Shown here piece by piece: positions 62,017-64,000 of a stretch of 64,000 bases of DNA (positions are counted from its first letter, which is position 1; every line of letters begins with the position of its first letter). The notes under the pieces are model-generated. The model was not told where the DNA came from. It made no database searches and saw only the letters and a list, made by a program, of their open reading frames with translations. Origin of the DNA: Okibacterium sp. HSC-33S16 (GTDB lineage Bacteria; Actinomycetota; Actinomycetes; Actinomycetales; Microbacteriaceae); assembly GCF_024171565.1 (NCBI RefSeq), contig NZ_JALJZZ010000003.1, positions 248,001 to 312,000 on the forward strand. Reading direction: 5' to 3'. The position numbers and the translations under genes were made by a program.

Positions 62017-63516
62017 GTGAATTCAGCGGGAGAAACTCGGACCGAAACCGACTCGCTCGGATCTCTGGAGATCCCGGCGGATGCGTACTGGGGCATCCAC
62101 ACGGCTCGGGCCCTCGAAAATTTTCCCATCTCCAAACGACCCATCTCGGTCTATCCCGACCTGGTCGGGGCCCTCGCCAGTGTGAAGCAGGCAGCCGCCC
62201 GCACCAACGTCGAACTTGGGGCGTTGAGCGCCGAAAAAGGTGCGCTCATCGACCAGGCCTGCCAGCGCGTCATCGACGGTGACTTCCACGACCAGTTCGT
62301 GGTCGGCGTCATCCAGGGTGGCGCTGGGACGTCCACCAACATGAACGCCAACGAGGTCATCACCAACATTGCGCTCGAACTGTCCGGTCGCGCCAAGGGG
62401 GACTACAGCTACCTGTCGCCGATCGACCACACAAACCGCAGCCAGTCGACCAACGATGTGTACCCGACGGCGATTAAGATCGCCCTGTCGTTCTCGTTGC
62501 AGACGCTGCTCGACGAGCTCGAGTACCTCAAGGACTCGTTCATCCGCAAGTCAGCGGAGTTCCGACACGTGTTGAAGGTGGGCCGCACGCAGCTGCAGGA
62601 TGCCGTCCCGATGACCCTGGGACAGGAATTCCATGGCTTCGCCACGACCCTCGGTGAAGACCACGCCCGATTGAATGAGACCCGCTGGCTACTCGCCGAG
62701 ATCAACCTCGGAGCGACCGCCATCGGTACCGGCATCACCGCAGACCCGCGCTACGCCTCCGCAGTGGTCAAACACCTCAACCGCATCACCGGCCTGACGC
62801 TCGAGACTGCGCCTGACCTCATTGAGGCCACAAGCGACGCGGGCGGATTCATGTCCTTCAGTGGAACGCTCAAGCGGTCGGCCATCAAGTTGTCGAAGAT
62901 CTGCAACGACCTCCGCCTGCTGTCGAGCGGTCCGCAGGCCGGGCTCGGCGAAATCAACCTGCCACCGGTGCAGGCCGGATCCAGCATCATGCCGGGCAAG
63001 GTCAACCCGGTGATCCCCGAGGTGGTCAACCAGGTCGCGTTCTCCGTTGTCGGCGCCGACATGACCGTGACCATGGCTGCTGAAGCCGGCCAGTTGCAGC
63101 TGAACGCGTTCGAGCCGGTCATCGCCCACTCGCTGCTTCAGAGCATCACCTGGATGACCCAGGCCTGCCACACCCTCAGGGTCAACTGCATCGACGGCAT
63201 CACGGCCAACCTGGAACGGTTGGAAACCATGGTGGGGTCATCGGTTGGCGTAATCACGGCACTCACTCCGTTCATCGGCTACTCGGCCGCTGCGGCCCTC
63301 GCGAAGACCGCACTGCTCACTCGTCGCAACATCGCTGACCTGGTGGTCGAATCCGAGCTCATGACGCGCGAAGAGGTGACTCGGCAACTGTCTCCCGCTC
63401 GACTGTCCGGGCTCGAGGCCGTGACAACCGCCATTCCCATCATTGACGGCCCCGAGCGCCTGCGCGCTGTAGGCGACGAGGTTACGACGTCGGTGGAGGG
63501 CTCGAACCTGTCTTAA
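62017..63516 (+). CDS. aspA: Aspartate ammonia-lyase
   Basis: 499-residue aspartase that converts L-aspartate to fumarate and ammonia, linking to the TCA cycle. Signature GSSIMPGKVNPVIPE with the flexible substrate loop, plus GGAGTSTNMNANEVI, HTNRSQSTNDVYPTA and QLNAFEPVIAHSLLQ, is diagnostic of AspA rather than fumarase. GTG 62017 with AGAGAGG 6 bases upstream begins the ETDSLGSLEIPADAYWG core; an in-frame GTG at 61951 or the far longer frame is less likely. Asparaginase at the window start could supply its substrate. Confidence 0.94.
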   Translation: MNSAGETRTETDSLGSLEIPADAYWGIHTARALENFPISKRPISVYPDLVGALASVKQAAARTNVELGALSAEKGALIDQACQRVIDGDFHDQFVVGVIQGGAGTSTNMNANEVITNIALELSGRAKGDYSYLSPIDHTNRSQSTNDVYPTAIKIALSFSLQTLLDELEYLKDSFIRKSAEFRHVLKVGRTQLQDAVPMTLGQEFHGFATTLGEDHARLNETRWLLAEINLGATAIGTGITADPRYASAVVKHLNRITGLTLETAPDLIEATSDAGGFMSFSGTLKRSAIKLSKICNDLRLLSSGPQAGLGEINLPPVQAGSSIMPGKVNPVIPEVVNQVAFSVVGADMTVTMAAEAGQLQLNAFEPVIAHSLLQSITWMTQACHTLRVNCIDGITANLERLETMVGSSVGVITALTPFIGYSAAAALAKTALLTRRNIADLVVESELMTREEVTRQLSPARLSGLEAVTTAIPIIDGPERLRAVGDEVTTSVEGSNLS

Positions 63517-63519
63517 CCG

Positions 63520-63558
63520 GACGAAGGCCCGAGCACGTGCTGTGCTCGGGCCTTCGTC
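63520..63558. terminator. Bidirectional terminator after aspartase
   Basis: A perfect 17-bp stem GACGAAGGCCCGAGCAC / GTGCTCGGGCCTTCGTC around loop GTGCT, between two convergent genes. Confidence 0.92.
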
Positions 63559-63568
63559 ATGCCTGCGG

Positions 63569-64000
63569 TCAGTGCATCCGGCAGTGTGTCGTGAGCTCAC
63601 CAACGCCCTCAACCGCAACCGTGACGGTCGATCGGTCGCGCAGGAATACCTGCGGCTCGCGGGAGTACCCTGCTCCGCCGGGGCTTCCCGTCGAGATCAG
63701 GGTTCCGGGCAGCAGAGTTGCGGAGCGTGAGAGGTGGGCGATGAGTTTCGCGACACTGCGCACCATCAGGCCCGTCGTCGAGTCCTGCATGAGGTGACCG
63801 TCGAGCCTGGTGGACACGTGCAGGGCCTGCGGGTCGGCGATCTCGTCCCGTGTCACGACGGTTGGCCCGGTTGGTGTGAAGCCATCGAACGACTTACAGC
63901 GACTCCACTGCGTCTCCGAGAATTGGATGTCTCGAGCCGTGATGTCATTAACGACGGTGTAACCGAAAACGTAATCGAGGGCATCCGCTTCAGAAACGTT
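63569..64000 (-). CDS. Fumarylacetoacetate hydrolase family protein, C-terminal part (cut by window edge)
   Basis: C-terminal 143 residues of an FAH-family hydrolase; the start lies beyond base 64000. Translating the reverse strand gives YVFGYTVVNDITARDIQ, the FAH metal-binding stretch, then KSFDGFTPTGPTVVT and the glycine-rich STGSPGGAGYSREPQVFLRD end. The family acts in aromatic or sugar-acid breakdown on diketo-acids or related. Specific substrate unknown. Ends next to the aspartase terminator. Confidence 0.87.
   Translation of the reverse strand, partial: NVSEADALDYVFGYTVVNDITARDIQFSETQWSRCKSFDGFTPTGPTVVTRDEIADPQALHVSTRLDGHLMQDSTTGLMVRSVAKLIAHLSRSATLLPGTLISTGSPGGAGYSREPQVFLRDRSTVTVAVEGVGELTTHCRMH

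Noticed and set aside
1-64000. CRISPR array, tRNA or rRNA genes, insertion sequences, prophage or attachment sites
   Set aside because: None seen: no regularly spaced direct repeats, no tRNA-like cloverleaf in the gaps I read, and no transposase, integrase or phage structural genes.

Overview
This is a high-GC actinobacterial chromosome segment (roughly 65% G+C by eye). Gene content and style fit the family Microbacteriaceae: mycoredoxin, a DUF222/HNH '13E12' gene, maleylpyruvate-isomerase-like mycothiol family protein, nusA-ylxR-infB-rbfA and truB...ribF blocks, many GTG starts, and a -10-like TANNNT box 6-7 nt before many start codons. I cannot name the genus. About 52 protein genes are present, two of them cut by the window edges. 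I see no tRNA, rRNA, CRISPR array, insertion sequence or prophage, and no gene-free stretch over 300 bases.

Layout. 1-6.6 kb: alanine dehydrogenase (partial), asparaginase, OsmC-like protein, acyltransferase, a two-domain FKBP lipoprotein, dxr and an isolated, divergent murE. 6.7-16.1 kb: rseP, a NarL-type two-component pair, small accessory genes (SHOCT, DUF2277, VOC, NUDIX), a PLP decarboxylase divergent from a prolyl oligopeptidase, and a lipoprotein. 16.1-21.4 kb: DUF222-HNH gene with a LexA-like box, then thiolase divergent from scoAB (acetoacetate/3-oxoacid use). 21.4-37 kb: ispG, proS, an alanine/sodium symporter, the translation block nusA-ylxR-infB-rbfA, mutY, a P-loop kinase homologue with a degraded P-loop, ketopantoate reductase, and truB-(two membrane proteins)-ribF. 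37-44 kb: an MFS transporter, then a deoxyribose-type operon (SorC regulator, deoC, full-length aldehyde dehydrogenase, half-length aldehyde dehydrogenase) and a secreted glycerophosphodiesterase. 44-49 kb: copper ATPase behind a CsoR-type operator, a SNF2 helicase with a small membrane protein, and an acidic low-complexity protein. 49.6-64 kb: mycoredoxin, pfkA, oligopeptidase B divergent from an aldo/keto reductase, a DUF2207 membrane protein, a Pit phosphate transporter with a small partner, divergent pyrimidine/purine permeases, a CpdA-like phosphodiesterase, aspartase and a partial fumarylacetoacetate-hydrolase-family gene.

Most of this is core metabolism. dxr and ispG are two steps of the MEP isoprenoid pathway; infB/nusA/rbfA/truB/proS serve translation; deoC plus the aldehyde dehydrogenases would turn deoxyribose-5-phosphate into glyceraldehyde-3-phosphate and acetaldehyde, then acetate. 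The most interesting signals are a split ALDH16-like enzyme/pseudoenzyme pair, pervasive leaderless promoters, a MurE with altered amino-acid-recognition motifs, a kinase homologue lacking the Walker A lysine, several clean operator dyads (SorC, CsoR, LexA-like, a helically phased array before the two-component genes), a hairpin at the infB ribosome binding site, and an over-represented heptamer CGGATGC.
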